Below are positions 12,227 to 23,490 of a stretch of 64,000 bases of DNA, in pieces. The notes under the pieces are model-generated. The model did no database searches, had not been told where the DNA came from, and saw nothing but the letters and a program-made list of their open reading frames with translations. Source of the DNA: Larus michahellis (lineage: Eukaryota; Chordata; Aves; Charadriiformes; Laridae). The position numbers and the translations under genes were made by a program. Location: the NCBI RefSeq assembly GCF_964199755.1, contig NC_133896.1:90752215-90816214 (forward strand). Direction: 5' to 3'. The number at the start of each line of letters is the position of its first letter. The stretch's first letter is position 1.

Positions 12227-12653
12227 TCCAAACTGCTGGCACAGAAATAGACAGCTGAATGGTTCATCTTCACAGACAAAATATCCAAATGGAAGTTTGT
12301 GAGGTTTAACCGGTTAGCTTTGTATCCCGTGGGAATGTCACCCTCTTGTTCCTGATTTGCACCAAAGGAATAATAGATCAATTGCATCCCCTTCCCTGGC
12401 TGCTGCAGATACCAGAACATATTATTGTGATTATCATTTTGACTGCATGTCAGAGTAGCTTTCTCATCTTCTTTCACCACAAGACTTGAGGTTTGGGTGA
12501 TTTCAGCTCCTATAAGACAAAGCAGAACAAAAAACCACGGTAAAACAAGTAAGCTACATTCTCCCAGCAGCAGAGCAGGTATCACGGCTCTACTGATGCC
12601 TTACGTGCTCCAAAGAAGTACATGGCCACACACCAAGCTGTCCACACCCTCAT
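12227..12653 (-). CDS. TRBV: T-cell receptor beta variable gene, copy 3
   Basis: Leader exon 12605-12653, intron 12510-12604, V exon 12227-12509. CDR1 is NDNHNN and CDR2 YSFGANQE. The residue after the CDR1 methionine is Phe (MFW) where copies 1 and 2 have Tyr (MYW). The deduced V exon product is identical to that of copy 4. Intact and followed by an RSS. The 3' flank carries a GAGAGAGA expansion and 'aataagctgcgc' in place of 'aattcagctgc', a variant also found in copy 4. Confidence 0.93.
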
Positions 12654-12693
12654 TTCTGCCTCAGCAGTCAGTGAGCATGCCCCTGGAAGGGAC

Positions 12694-12700
12694 TTATATA
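12694..12700 (-). promoter_or_regulatory. TATA box of TRBV copy 3
   Basis: TATATAA, 41 bp before the ATG. Confidence 0.7.
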
Positions 12701-14645
12701 GGTCCATTTCACACGGTTCTCTTACACCAATAGCAGAGATCCCTGTAACAGCTGAATCTATGCTGAAAACCAAGCTCCTTCCTGCAAGAAGAGTCAAGCA
12801 AGAGTCAAGCAAACTCTTTGTTTGAAGTGTTTCTGTTGAAAACACAAAGATAGTTTCCGATGGGCTCAGGTGGAAGTTTTCCTTATTGTCTCAGGCAGAG
12901 TGTTGTCATACATGGCGATTGTCTTTTGATTTACCCTTGTGTGTTTTCTTTTGCCTTTTGATATTTTGTTTCCTGAATAAAACGGAAAATATTCAGTGTA
13001 ACCAAGTAAAGGATGGTTTTTTTTTCAATGGTGACTGTTGGATTTTTCTTTGTGTACAAAGAGCATAGAGAATACGTATGCTCAGACCCTAATTATTTTG
13101 CTTGAGATATTTGAGATATTAGGCACTTTCTGTCAGATGTTCTATCTGTTGCCTTGATTTTGCTTTTTCCAATCTCCAGTAACTCAGTCCTCTGCATTTG
13201 CTACTTGGCCATGCTGTGTCTCTTACTTTCCCTCCTTTTTCTGGACTCTGCCTCTATTCCTGGGCCTCCCTCTCCCATTACCTTTCCACCTTCCTGAAAA
13301 ATTAGAAGGTAATGCTATTCCAATGGTGCTTTTTAAACATTCATCTTCCACAGAATCATTTTACCATATTTTTCCTCAGAGAGTAACTCAAAGCCCAGTA
13401 GAATGTTGAGTTTCAGCAGGTGACTAAAAAGCACTTCAGATCACGGGAATGACAGAAAGTCAGGAGATAGAACTATTAGACTGTTGTAGACTGAATATAA
13501 TTGTAAAGTCAGCAGATTGAGGCAGGCTGCCGTTTGGGATACAGGTGAGGGAGAGGGAAGAAATGGATTTGTAGAAAGCACGAGAGAGGTCACTGGGGAT
13601 TGGGGCCTGTGCCTAGGACACTGAGGTAGAGGGAAAGACCTAAGTCCAGTTTATCTATGGCAAATACCTCTACAGATTCTGGTCAGTTGCTCTTCTGGCT
13701 GAGGTTATAGGCCTGGATTCTTAAGTCAAATCTCCTATTCTTTTACTGTCGGTATGGGACGTTCTCAGCTTTCCCTTTTGCTCCTGGGCCTGAAAACTCC
13801 CTGGCAAGACAGTGTTTTTCCCGCCGGCATTGAATCTTTCATGCCTTCATGTGCCATCCTTGAAGTAACACGGTTAAAATTATCTCTGAGCACTCAATTA
13901 GCAGCACAAATGCTGCTAAAGCAAGCCTCACAGCTAGCCATAAGCACAACAAAGAGCGGCTCTGCTTACCGTTGGCTGAGGTCTGAAAACCAAAACCACT
14001 CCCTAGCCCAGAACCCAGCTTACTGCCTGCCTGCCCCTGACTGTTCCCTAAAGAGGATTTATCTTGTTCTGGAACGCCTGCTAGCGCTCTCAAGACCATG
14101 TCTAACCTGTTCCACTACAGAGTTAAACAGATCAAAGGTGCCATGCCGGCTTGGTCCATGGCCACACCACGAGGTTTCTAAGCTTACACATTTGTCTCAA
14201 CAACAGTCTTGAATGTACCTGAAGGTGCAGCCTTTTCTCGAAGCTGATTTTTTCTCTGAGACAGAGAATCCTTAGTCAAGGGTGCAAACTGTTGCAGGTA
14301 CAGACCAAAATCTTTCAACCACCTCCACGCTCATCTTGTTGATTGTGGAACCAGAAAGCACCTCACTGCAAGCAGGCTGCCTTAGCGACTCTAGGAGAGG
14401 TCCCCTTTTCTATCTGTCTGTGTCAGCACTTTGTTAACAATCTTCATGGATTGCTTTGCTGAGATAGAGAGAGAGATTTCCCTGATCAGGAAAGAGGAGT
14501 TCAGCAATAAGCTGCGCTTCAAAGACCTGCTCTGAGTGGCCAACTTCTCGGCAGTACCCGGTTTGTGAAGAGGCTATTGGCCTACATACCCTTCTCCTGT
14601 GCTGAGAGCAGCTCCCCTCTGAGGGAAGGTGCTGGAAAGGAGAGA

Positions 14646-14684
14646 AGTTTATGTAAAGAGAGCGAGTGACTTTGAAGTGTTGTG
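14646..14684 (-). other. V-type 23-RSS of TRBV copy 4
   Basis: Heptamer CACAACA at 14678-14684, 23-bp spacer, nonamer ACATAAACT at 14646-14654. Confidence 0.9.
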
Positions 14685-15111
14685 TCCAAACTGCTGGCAC
14701 AGAAATAGACAGCTGAATGGTTCATCTTCACAGACAAAATATCCAAATGGAAGTTTGTGAGGTTTAACCGGTTAGCTTTGTATCCCGTGGGAATGTCACC
14801 CTCTTGTTCCTGATTTGCACCAAAGGAATAATAGATCAATTGCATCCCCTTCCCTGGCTGCTGCAGATACCAGAACATATTATTGTGATTATCATTTTGA
14901 CTGCATGTCAGAGTAGCTTTCTCATCTTCTTTCACCACAAGACTTGAGGTTTGGGTGATTTCAGCTCCTATAAGACAAAGCAGAACAAAAAACCACGGTA
15001 AAACAAGTAAGCTACATTCTCCCAGCAGCAGAGCAGGTATCACGGCTCTACTGATGCCTTACGTGCTCCAAAGAAGTACATGGCCACACACCAAGCTGTC
15101 CACACCCTCAT
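14685..15111 (-). CDS. TRBV: T-cell receptor beta variable gene, copy 4
   Basis: Leader exon 15063-15111, intron 14968-15062, V exon 14685-14967. The protein is identical to copy 3, and the nucleotide sequence looks identical through leader, intron, V exon and 3' flank. The two genes therefore add dose but no repertoire. The upstream region differs: one of the two 11-bp AGAGTCAAGCA repeats is missing (single copy at 15248-15258), and beyond that point the sequence follows the type seen upstream of copy 5. The gene appears to be a recent chimera of two unit types. Confidence 0.93.
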
Positions 15112-15151
15112 TTCTGCCTCAGCAGTCAGTGAGCATGCCCCTGGAAGGGAC

Positions 15152-15158
15152 TTATATA
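15152..15158 (-). promoter_or_regulatory. TATA box of TRBV copy 4
   Basis: TATATAA, 41 bp before the ATG. About 90 bp further upstream is the 11-bp deletion that sets this promoter apart. Confidence 0.7.
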
Positions 15159-17095
15159 GGTCCATTTCACACGGTTCTCTTACACCAATAGCAGAGATCC
15201 CTGTAACAGCTGAATCTATGCTGAAAACCAAGCTCCTTCCTGCAAGAAGAGTCAAGCAAACTCTTTGTTTGAAGTGTTTCTGTTGAAAACACAGAGCAAG
15301 TTTCCAACGGGCTCAGGTGGAAGTTTTCCTTATTCTCTCAGGCAGAGTGTTGTCATACATGGTGACTGTCTTTTGATTTACCCTTGTGTGTTTTCTTTTG
15401 CCTTTTGATATTTTGTTTCCTGAATAAAATGGAAAATATTCAGTGTAACCAAGTAAAGCTCGGCGTTTTTTTTGTATTGGTGACCGTTGGATTTTTCTTT
15501 GTGGACAAAGAGTAAAGAGAATACGTATGCTCAGACCTTAATTAGTTTGCTTGAGATATTTGAGATATTAGGCACTTTCTGTCAGATGTTCTATCTGTTG
15601 CCTTGATTTTGCTTTTTCCAATCTCCAGTAACTCAGTCCTCTGCATTTGCTACTTGGCCATGCTGTGTCTCTTACTTTCCCTCCTTTTTCTGGACTCTGC
15701 CTCTATTCCTGGGCCTCCCTCTCCCATTACCTTTCCACCTTCCTGAAAAATTAGAAGGTAATGCTATTCCAATGGTGCTTTTTAAACATTCATCTTCCAC
15801 AGAATCATTTTACCATATTTTTCCTCAGAGAGTAACTCAAAGCCCAGTAGAATGTTGAGTTTCAGCAGGTGACTAAAAAGCACTTCAGATCACGGGAATG
15901 ACAGAAAGTCAGGAGATAGAACTATTAGACTGTTGTAGACTGAATATAATTGTAAGGTCAGCAGATTGAGGCAGGCTGCCGTTTGGGATACAGGTGAGGG
16001 AGAGGGAAGAAATGGATTTGTAGAAAGCACGAGAGAGGTCACTGGGGATTGGGGCCTGTGCCTAGGACACTGAGGTAGAGGGAACGACCTAAGTCCAGTT
16101 TATCTATGGCAAATACCTCTACAGATTCTGGTCAGCTGCTCTTCTGGCTGAGGTTATAGGCCTGGATTCTTAAGTCAAATCTCCTATTCTTTTACTGTCG
16201 GTATGGGACGTTCTCAGCTTTCCCTTTTGCTCCTGGGCTTGAAAACTCCCTGGCAAGATAGTGTTTTTCCCTCCGGCATTGAATCTTTCATGCCTTCATG
16301 TGCCATCCTTGAAGTAACACGGTTAAAATTATCTCTGAGCACTCAATTAGCAGCACAAATGCTGCTAAAGCAAGCCTCACAGCTAGCCATAAGCACAACA
16401 AAGAGCGGCTCTGCTTACCGTTGGCTGAGGTCTGAAAACCAAAACCACTCCCTAGCCCAGAACCCAGCTTACTGCCTGCCTGCCTCTGACTGTTCCCTAA
16501 AGAGGATTTATCTTGTTCTGGAACGCCTGCTAGCGCTCTCAAGACCATGTCTAACCTGTTCCACTACAGAGTTAAACAGATCAAAGGTGCCATGCCGGCT
16601 TGGTCCATGGCCACACCACGAGGTTTCTAAGCTTCCTCATTTGTCTCAACAACAGTCTTGAAAGTACCTGAAGGTGCAGCCTTTTCTCGAAGCTGATTTT
16701 TTCTCTGAGACAGAGAATCCTTAGTCAAGGGTGCAAACTGTTGCAGGTACAGACCAAAATCTTTCAACCACCTCCACGTTCATCTTGTTGATTGTGGAAC
16801 CAGAAAGCACCTCACTGCAAGCAGGCTGCCTTAGCCACTCTAGGAGAGGTCTCCTTTTCTGTCTGTCTATGTCTGCACTTTGTTAACAATCTTCATGGAC
16901 TGCTTTGCTGAGATAGAGAGAGAGATTTCCCTGATCAGGAAAGAGGAGTTCAGCAATTCAGCTGCGCTTCAAAGACCTGTTCTGAGTGGCCAACTTCTTG
17001 GCAGTACCCGGTTTGTGAAGAGGCTATTGGCCTAAATACCCTTCTCCTGTGCTGAGAGCAGCTCCCCTCTGAGGGAAGGTGCTGGAAAGGAGAGA

Positions 17096-17134
17096 AGTTT
17101 ATGTAAAGAGAGCGAGTGACTTTGAAGTGTTGTG
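17096..17134 (-). other. V-type 23-RSS of TRBV copy 5
   Basis: Heptamer CACAACA at 17128-17134, 23-bp spacer, nonamer ACATAAACT at 17096-17104. Confidence 0.9.
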
Positions 17135-17561
17135 TCCAAACTGCTGGCACAGAAATAGACAGCTGAATGGTTCATCTTCACAGACAAAATATCCAAATGG
17201 AAGTTTGTGAGGTTTAACCGGTTAGCTTTGTATCCCGTGGGAATGTCACCCTCTTGTTCCTGATTTGCACCAATGGAATAATAGATCAATTGCATTCCCT
17301 TCCCTGGCTGCTGCAGATACCAGAACATAGTAACGTGATTATTATTCTGACTGCATGTCAGAGTAGCTTTCTCATCTTCTTTCACCACAAGACTTGAGGT
17401 TTGGGTGATTTCAGCTCCTATAAGACAAAGCAGAACAAAAAAACACGGTAAAACAAGTAAGCTACGTTCTCCCAGCAGCAGAGCAGGTATCACGGCTCTA
17501 CTGATGCCTTACGTGCTCCAAAGAAGTACATGGCCACACACCAAGCTGTCCACACCCTCAT
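17135..17561 (-). CDS. TRBV: T-cell receptor beta variable gene, copy 5
   Basis: Leader exon 17513-17561, intron 17418-17512, V exon 17135-17417. CDR1 is NNNHVT, unique in this array, and CDR2 is YSIGANQE. Two silent differences are visible: Gly GGA for GGG in GKGM, and Gln CAG for CAA in SQN. MFW follows CDR1, as in copies 3, 4 and 6. The frame is intact with a normal RSS. Its upstream flank shares markers with copy 4 ('cagagcaagtttccaacggg') that copies 1 to 3 and 6 lack. Confidence 0.93.
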
Positions 17562-17601
17562 TTCTGCCTCAGCAGTCAGTGAGCATGCCCCTGGAAGGGA
17601 C

Positions 17602-17608
17602 TTATATA
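17602..17608 (-). promoter_or_regulatory. TATA box of TRBV copy 5
   Basis: TATATAA, 41 bp before the ATG. Both 11-bp upstream repeats are present. Confidence 0.7.
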
Positions 17609-19555
17609 GGTCCATTTCACACGGTTCTCTTACACCAATAGCAGAGATCCCTGTAACAGCTGAATCTGTGCTGAAAACCAAGGTCCTTCCTGCAAGAAGA
17701 GTCAAGCAAGAGTCAAGCAAACTCTTTGTTTGAAGTGTTTCTGTTGAAAACACAGAGCAAGTTTCCAACGGGCTCAGGTGGAAGTTTTTCTTATTCTCTC
17801 AGGCAGAGTATTGTCATACATGGCGATTGTCTTTTGATTTACCCTTGTGTGTTTTCTTTTGCCTTTTGATATTTTGTTTCCTGAATAAAACGGAAAATAT
17901 TCAGTGTAACCAAGTAAAGCTCGGGGTTTTTTTTGTATTGGTGACTGTTGGATTTTTCTTTGTGGACAAAGAGCACAGAGAATACGTATGCTCAGACCTT
18001 AATTAGTTTGCTTGAGATATTTGAGATATTAGGCACTTTGTGCCAGGTGTTCTATCTGTTGCCTTGATTTTGCTTTATCCAATCTCCAGTAACTCAGTCC
18101 TCTGCATTTGCTACTTGGCCATGCTGTGTCTCTTACTTTCCCTCCTTTTTCTGGACTCTGCCTCTATTCCTGGGCCTCCCTCTCCCATTACCTTTCCACC
18201 TTCCTGAAAAATTAGAAGGTAATGCTATTCCAATGGTGCTTTTTAAACATTCATCTTCCACAGAATCATTTTACCATATTTTTCCTCAGAGAGTAACTCA
18301 AAGCCCAGTAGAATGTTGAGTTTCAGCAGGTGACTAAAAAGCACTTCAGATCACGGGAATGACAGAAAGTCAGGAGATAGAACTATTAGACTGTTGTAGA
18401 CTGAATATAATTGTAAGGTCAGCAGATTGAGGCAGGCTGCCGTTTGGGATACAGGTGAGGGAGAGGGAAGAAATGGATTTGTAGAAAGCACGAGAGAGGT
18501 CACTGGGGATTGGGGCCTGTGCCTAGGACACTGAGGTAGAGGGAACGACCTAAGTCCAGTTTATCTATGGCAAATACCTCTACAGATTCTGGTCAGCTGC
18601 TCTTCTGGCTGAGGTTATAGGCCTGGATTCTTAAGTCAAATCTCCTATTCTTTTACTGTCGGTATGGAACATTCTCAGCTTTCCCTTTTGCTCCTGGGCT
18701 TGAAAACTCCCTGGCAAGATAGTGTTTTTCCCTCCGGCATTGAATCTTTCATGCCTTCATGTGCCATCCTTGAAGTAACACGGTTAAAATTATCTCTGAG
18801 CATTCAATTAGCAGCACAAATGCTGCTAAAGCAAGCCTCACAGCTAGCCATAAGCACAACAAAGAGTGGCTCTGCTTACCGTTGGCTGAGGTCTGAAAAC
18901 CAAAACCACTCCCTAGCCCAGAACCCAGCTTACTGCCTGCCTGCCTCTGACTGTTCCCTAAAGAGGATTTATCTTGTTCTGGAACGCCTGCTAGCGCTCT
19001 CAAGACCATGTCTAACCTGTTCCACTACAGAGTTAAACAGATCAAAGGTGCCATGCCGGCTTGGTCCATGGCCACACCACGAGGTTTCTAAGCTTCCACA
19101 TTTGTCTCAACAACAGTCTTGAATGTACCTGAAGGTGCAGCCTTTTCTCGAAGCTGATTTTTTCTCTGAGACAGAGAATCCTTAGTCAAGGGTGCAAACT
19201 GTTGCAGGTACAGACCAAAATCTTTCAACCACCTCCACGTTCATCTTGTTGATTGTGGAACCAGAAAGCACCTTACTGCAAGCAGGCTGCCTTAGCGACT
19301 CTAGGAGAGGTCTCCTTTTCTATCTGTCTGTGTCAGCACTTTGTTAACAATCTTCATGGACTGCTTTGCTGAGATAGAGAGAGAGATTTCCCTGATCAGG
19401 AAAGAGGAGTTCAGCAATAAGCTGCACTTCAAAGACCTGTTCTGAGTGGCCAACTTCTTGGCAGTACCCGGTTTGTGAAGAGGCTATTGGCCTAAATACC
19501 CTTCTCCTGTGCTGAGAGCAGCTCCCCTCTGAGGGAAGGTGCTGGAAAGGAGAGA

Positions 19556-19594
19556 AGTTTATGTAAAGAGAGCGAGTGACTTTGAAGTGTTGTG
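19556..19594 (-). other. V-type 23-RSS of TRBV copy 6
   Basis: Heptamer CACAACA at 19588-19594, 23-bp spacer, nonamer ACATAAACT at 19556-19564. Confidence 0.9.
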
Positions 19595-20021
19595 TCCAAA
19601 CTGCTGGCACAGAAATAGACAGCTGAATGGTTCATCTTCACAGACAAAATATCCAAATGGAAGTTTGTGAGATTTAACCGGTTAGCTTTGTATCCTGTGG
19701 GAATGTCACCCTCTTGTTCCAGATTTGCACCAAGGGAATAATAAATCAATTGCATCCCCTTCCCTGGCTGCTGCAGATACCAGAACATATTATTGTGATT
19801 ATCATTTTGACTGCATGTCAGAGTAGCTTTCTCATCTTCTTTCACCACAAGACTTGAGGTTTGGGTGATTTCAGCTCCTATATGACAAAGCAGAACAAAA
19901 AAACATGGTAAAACAAGTAAGCTATGTTCTCCCAGCAGCAGAGGAGGTATCACGGCTCTACTGATGCCTTACGTGCTCCAAAGAAGTACATGGCCACACA
20001 CCAAGCTGTCCACACCCTCAT
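19595..20021 (-). CDS. TRBV: T-cell receptor beta variable gene, copy 6 (outermost)
   Basis: Leader exon 19973-20021, intron 19878-19972, V exon 19595-19877. CDR1 is NDNHNN, shared with copies 3 and 4. CDR2 is YSLGANLE, which joins the Leu of copy 2's CDR2 to the ANLE ending and silent ATT codon of copy 1. Two further silent changes occur in framework 3 (Asn and Thr codons). The gene is intact and has an RSS. It is the copy nearest to EPHB6, and unit similarity ends about 430 bp upstream of its ATG. Confidence 0.93.
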
Positions 20022-20061
20022 TTCTGCCTCAGCAGTCAGTGAGCATGCCCCTGGAAGGGAC

Positions 20062-20068
20062 TTATATA
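20062..20068 (-). promoter_or_regulatory. TATA box of TRBV copy 6
   Basis: TATATAA, 41 bp before the ATG. Confidence 0.7.
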
Positions 20069-20450
20069 GGTCCATTTCACACGGTTCTCTTACACCAATA
20101 GCAGAGATCCCTGTAACAGCTGAATCTATGCTGAAAACCAAGCTCCTTCCTGCAAGAAGAGTCAAGCAAGAGTCAAGCAAACTCTTTGTTTGAAGTGTTT
20201 CTGTTGAAAACAAAAAGATAGTTTCCGATGGGCTCAGGTGGAAGTTTTTCTTATTCTCTCAGGCAGAGTATTGTCATACATGGCGATTGTCTTTTGATTT
20301 ACCCTTGTGTGTTTTATTTTGCATTTTGATATTTTGTTTCCTAAATAAAACGGAAAATATTCAGTGTAACCAAGTAAAGGATGGGTTTTTTTGTATTGGT
20401 GACTGTTGGATTTTTCTTTGTGGACAAAGAGCAAATAGAGTACATATGCT

Positions 20451-21690
20451 CATATGCATTATTCCTTCTCCACCTGTCAGAACCAGTATGCATGATCTTA
20501 TTTTTGGAAGAGCTTATCTGGGAGCCTGCTGTAGCCTTAGCATGCACCAAAAATAAAGGAAACTTGGCTTGTTCCTGAAGCAAACATCTAAAAATGTCTT
20601 TTCCCTTAGTTGTCCCAGCAGTACCTGTATGAATTGTAAACTCGACTTCCAGCATTCAGAGTGATACCGCTCTGACACACTCTTTGAACCTATGGTAAGA
20701 AACTGATCATTGTCCTATCATGGTACTTTGGATGCACAGTGGGAATCATCACAGCAGTCCTACTTGCCATCTATAGCTTTGAAATGAGGCCCCAGAGATG
20801 ACTGCCAAAATCAAACAGATCTGTGCTGCTGAAACTATTCTTTCTTATTTAAGTGAAAGGATACCATCTGGTGGAACGAAGGGTGTTTACAGTGATCCTT
20901 AGGGGATGAATTTCCCACAGTTCTCTTTTGTTGCATTGGCAGAACTGCAGGGAAAGGGCACTGGAACTAATGCACCAGAGATACCTATCTCTATCCTTAA
21001 TCTGGTTACTGTGAAATGCTGAATTGAAAGTATTGACTCAGAAATACACAGGTTCTTTATTTGTAGGAGAAAGATCTCAGAGCTGATGTTGAGAATGGCA
21101 TTTCACAAAGCCAATATAATGAAGCTGAGGGAAGAAACTAGTGTGTGAAGGAGCTGATGAGGTACTTAAATAGATATGCTGTAAAAGTTGTCCTAAGGTC
21201 CAGGTAAATGGCCTGGAAAGAGAAACCTCCTTTCACAGAGAACACATAGTTAGTGTTTTCCTCCAGGCTTACGTGGACTGGAGGCAGAGGAGTGGTCTAC
21301 AGCAATAGGTAAGACATTCAAGGAAAATATCTAGATTCGAAACGACGTTGCTGGTGTTTCAAGCCAGGATCTGAATCCAGACAAACCAACTCTCTAGTGT
21401 ACTGTGTTGTAGGGTTTCTTTTCAGGGAGAAAGCCTTTAGATGAGCCATCAGGAGACTGCCAACATGAGAACAGCCAATTTGTAAATATGTTCCATGAGA
21501 GGTCACTAGCGCTTTTTCTAACAACAAATGCAAAGCGGGATCTGCAGGGTAATGGTGCATCTCACCCAGTAACACAACAAAAAGTATCTTCTGGGCAAGC
21601 AGCTTGCAGCTCCTCCTAGTAACTGAATGTATTCTCTCACTGCAGAAAGACTCCAATGTTGCTGATACAGAGCTGTGCACTACAGATCAC
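20451..21690. other. Unique flank of the TRBV array
   Basis: Similarity to the other units stops near 20,450, and this stretch replaces the spacer found in units 1 to 5. A minus-strand open frame of 120 codons (21318-21680) resembles nothing I recognise and probably arose by chance. Confidence 0.5.
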
Positions 21691-21691
21691 T

Positions 21692-21987
21692 CGAATCACG
21701 GAATCACAGAATCACGGAATCTTCAGAGTTGGAAGGGACCTCTAGAGATCATCTAGTCCAACTCCCCTGCTAAAGCAGGATTGCCTAGAGCACATCCCTC
21801 AGGGCTGCATCCAGGCGGGTCTTGAAAATCTCCAGAGAAGGGGACTCCACAACCTCCCTGGGCAGCCTGTTCCAGTGCTCTGTCACCCTCACCGTAAAGA
21901 AGTTTTTCCGTGTATTTGAACGGAACTTCCTATGTTCTAGCTTGTGCCCATTGCCCCTTGTCCTGTCGCTGGGAACAGGACAGGAAT
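21692..21987 (-). mobile_element. CR1 LINE, 3' end
   Basis: The minus strand encodes the end of the CR1 ORF2 protein ([22 protein letters not shown]..) followed by a short 3' UTR and the terminal 8-bp-type repeats (caatcacagaatcacgg on the plus strand). It is 5'-truncated, as most CR1 copies are. Confidence 0.9.
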
Positions 21988-22329
21988 AAAAATGCCTCAC
22001 TCACTAATGCTCAACCAAGCTGCATTTCACCCTGGTTTTGCTTTAGAACTCAGCATCGCCTTCCTTTTGCACACCTCACATGATTTTTTTTACAAAGGAG
22101 GTGTCCCTCCTAGTTTACTGGTCTGGATGTGTGATCGTGCTGCCCTCTGCTGCCCCTTTTTTTTTTCGCTGTCTGCAAAAAAGACAATGCTACTAACACT
22201 AGCTGAAAGGGCTTTAGATCATGTGACAGAGACACATCACTGAACAGATTTCTACTCCTAGATGCCTTGGTTTTTAAAGTGTTTAGTCTAGGATTCTTCA
22301 CATCTTCCAGTTAGTTAGCACAAAAGGCC

Positions 22330-23490
22330 AAATTGGTGGCCTTCTATGATGGTGTTACAGTGTTAGTGGTTAAGGGAAGAGCAACTGACATCATCTACCT
22401 GGACTTACGCAAAACATTTGACGCTGTCCTGCACAGCACCCTTGTCTCTAAATAGAAGAGACATGGATTTAACTGATGGACGGCTTGGTGCATAAGGAAC
22501 TGGCTGGGCGGTTGCACTCAAAGAGTTGTGGTCAATGGCTCAATGTCCAAGTGGAAACCAGTGATGAGTGGTCTTCCTTAGGGCTTGATAGTGGGACCAG
22601 TCCTCTTAACATCTTTGTTGGCGACATGGATGTTGGGATTGAGTACACCCTCAGTAAGTTTGTTGACACCACCAAACTGTGTTGAGGGGTTAACACACTG
22701 GAGGGAAGGGATGTCATCCAGGGGGACCTAGACAAGCTTTAGAGACAGCCCATGCAACCCTCATGAAGTTCAACAAGGTGAAGTGCAAGATCCTGCACAT
22801 GGGTTGAGGGAATCCCAAGCACAAATACAGGCTGGGCGGAGAATGGATTGAGAGCAGCCTTGAGGAGAAGGACTTGGGGGTGTTGGTGGATCAGAAGCTC
22901 AACAAGAGACAGCAATGCGTGCCTGCAGCCCAGAAAGCCAACCACATGCTGGGCTGCAGCAAAAGAAGCATGGACAGCAGGTCAAGGGAGGTGATTCTCC
23001 CCCTCTACTCCTCTCTCGTGAGACCTGACCTGGAGTACTGCGTCCAGTTCTGGGGCCCCCACCCCCAACAGAAGAAGGACATAGACCTGTTGGAACGGAT
23101 CCAGAGGAGGGCCATGAAGATGTTCAAGGGGTGGGAGCACTTCTCCTATGAGGACAGGCTGAGAGAGTTGGTGCTGTTCAGCCTGGAGAAGAGAAGGCTT
23201 TGGGGAGGCCTTATAGAGGCCTTTCAGTACCTGAAGGGGGCCTACAAGAAAGCTGGAGAGGGACTGTTTACAAGGGCATGTATCGATAGGATGAGGGGTA
23301 ATGGCTTCAAACTGGAAGAGGGTAGATTTAGATTAGATATCAGGAAGAAATTTTTCCCTATGAGGGTGGTGAGGCAGTGGAACAGGTTGCCCAGAGAAGT
23401 TGTTGAGGCTCCATTCCTGGAAGTGTTCAAAGCCAGGCTGGATGGGACTTTGAGCAAACTGGTCTAGTGGGAGTTATCCCTGCCCATATC
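22330..23490 (+). mobile_element. CR1 LINE, reverse transcriptase C-terminal half
   Basis: The segment begins inside the reverse transcriptase (AFYDGV.. then a decayed [14 protein letters not shown]) and runs through [33 protein letters not shown] and [21 protein letters not shown]. The last 197 codons (22874-23467) are open, but earlier parts carry stops, so the element is dead. It ends before the 3' terminal repeats, abutting an oppositely oriented CR1 near 23,490. Confidence 0.88.

Larger units (their letters stand above)
6974..20450 (-). repeat. Tandem array of about 2.45-kb TRBV units
   Basis: Unit starts, marked by a recurring gatt(g/a)tggaaccagaaagc string, are at 6974, 9429, 11883, 14341, 16790 and 19251. 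Unit lengths are therefore 2455, 2454, 2458, 2449 and 2461 bp. The sixth unit loses similarity near 20,450, shortly upstream of its promoter. Each complete unit holds the V gene's 3' flank, RSS, V exon, intron, leader exon, promoter and a spacer of about 1.7 kb. The sixth lacks most of that spacer. This is the pattern left by repeated unequal crossing-over of a V gene with its flank. Similarity between neighbours is very high, so the array is young or kept uniform by gene conversion. Confidence 0.95.

Noticed and set aside
21318..21680. 120-codon minus-strand frame next to copy 6 as a V pseudogene
   Set aside because: No paired cysteines with a core tryptophan, no YxC end and no RSS beside it.
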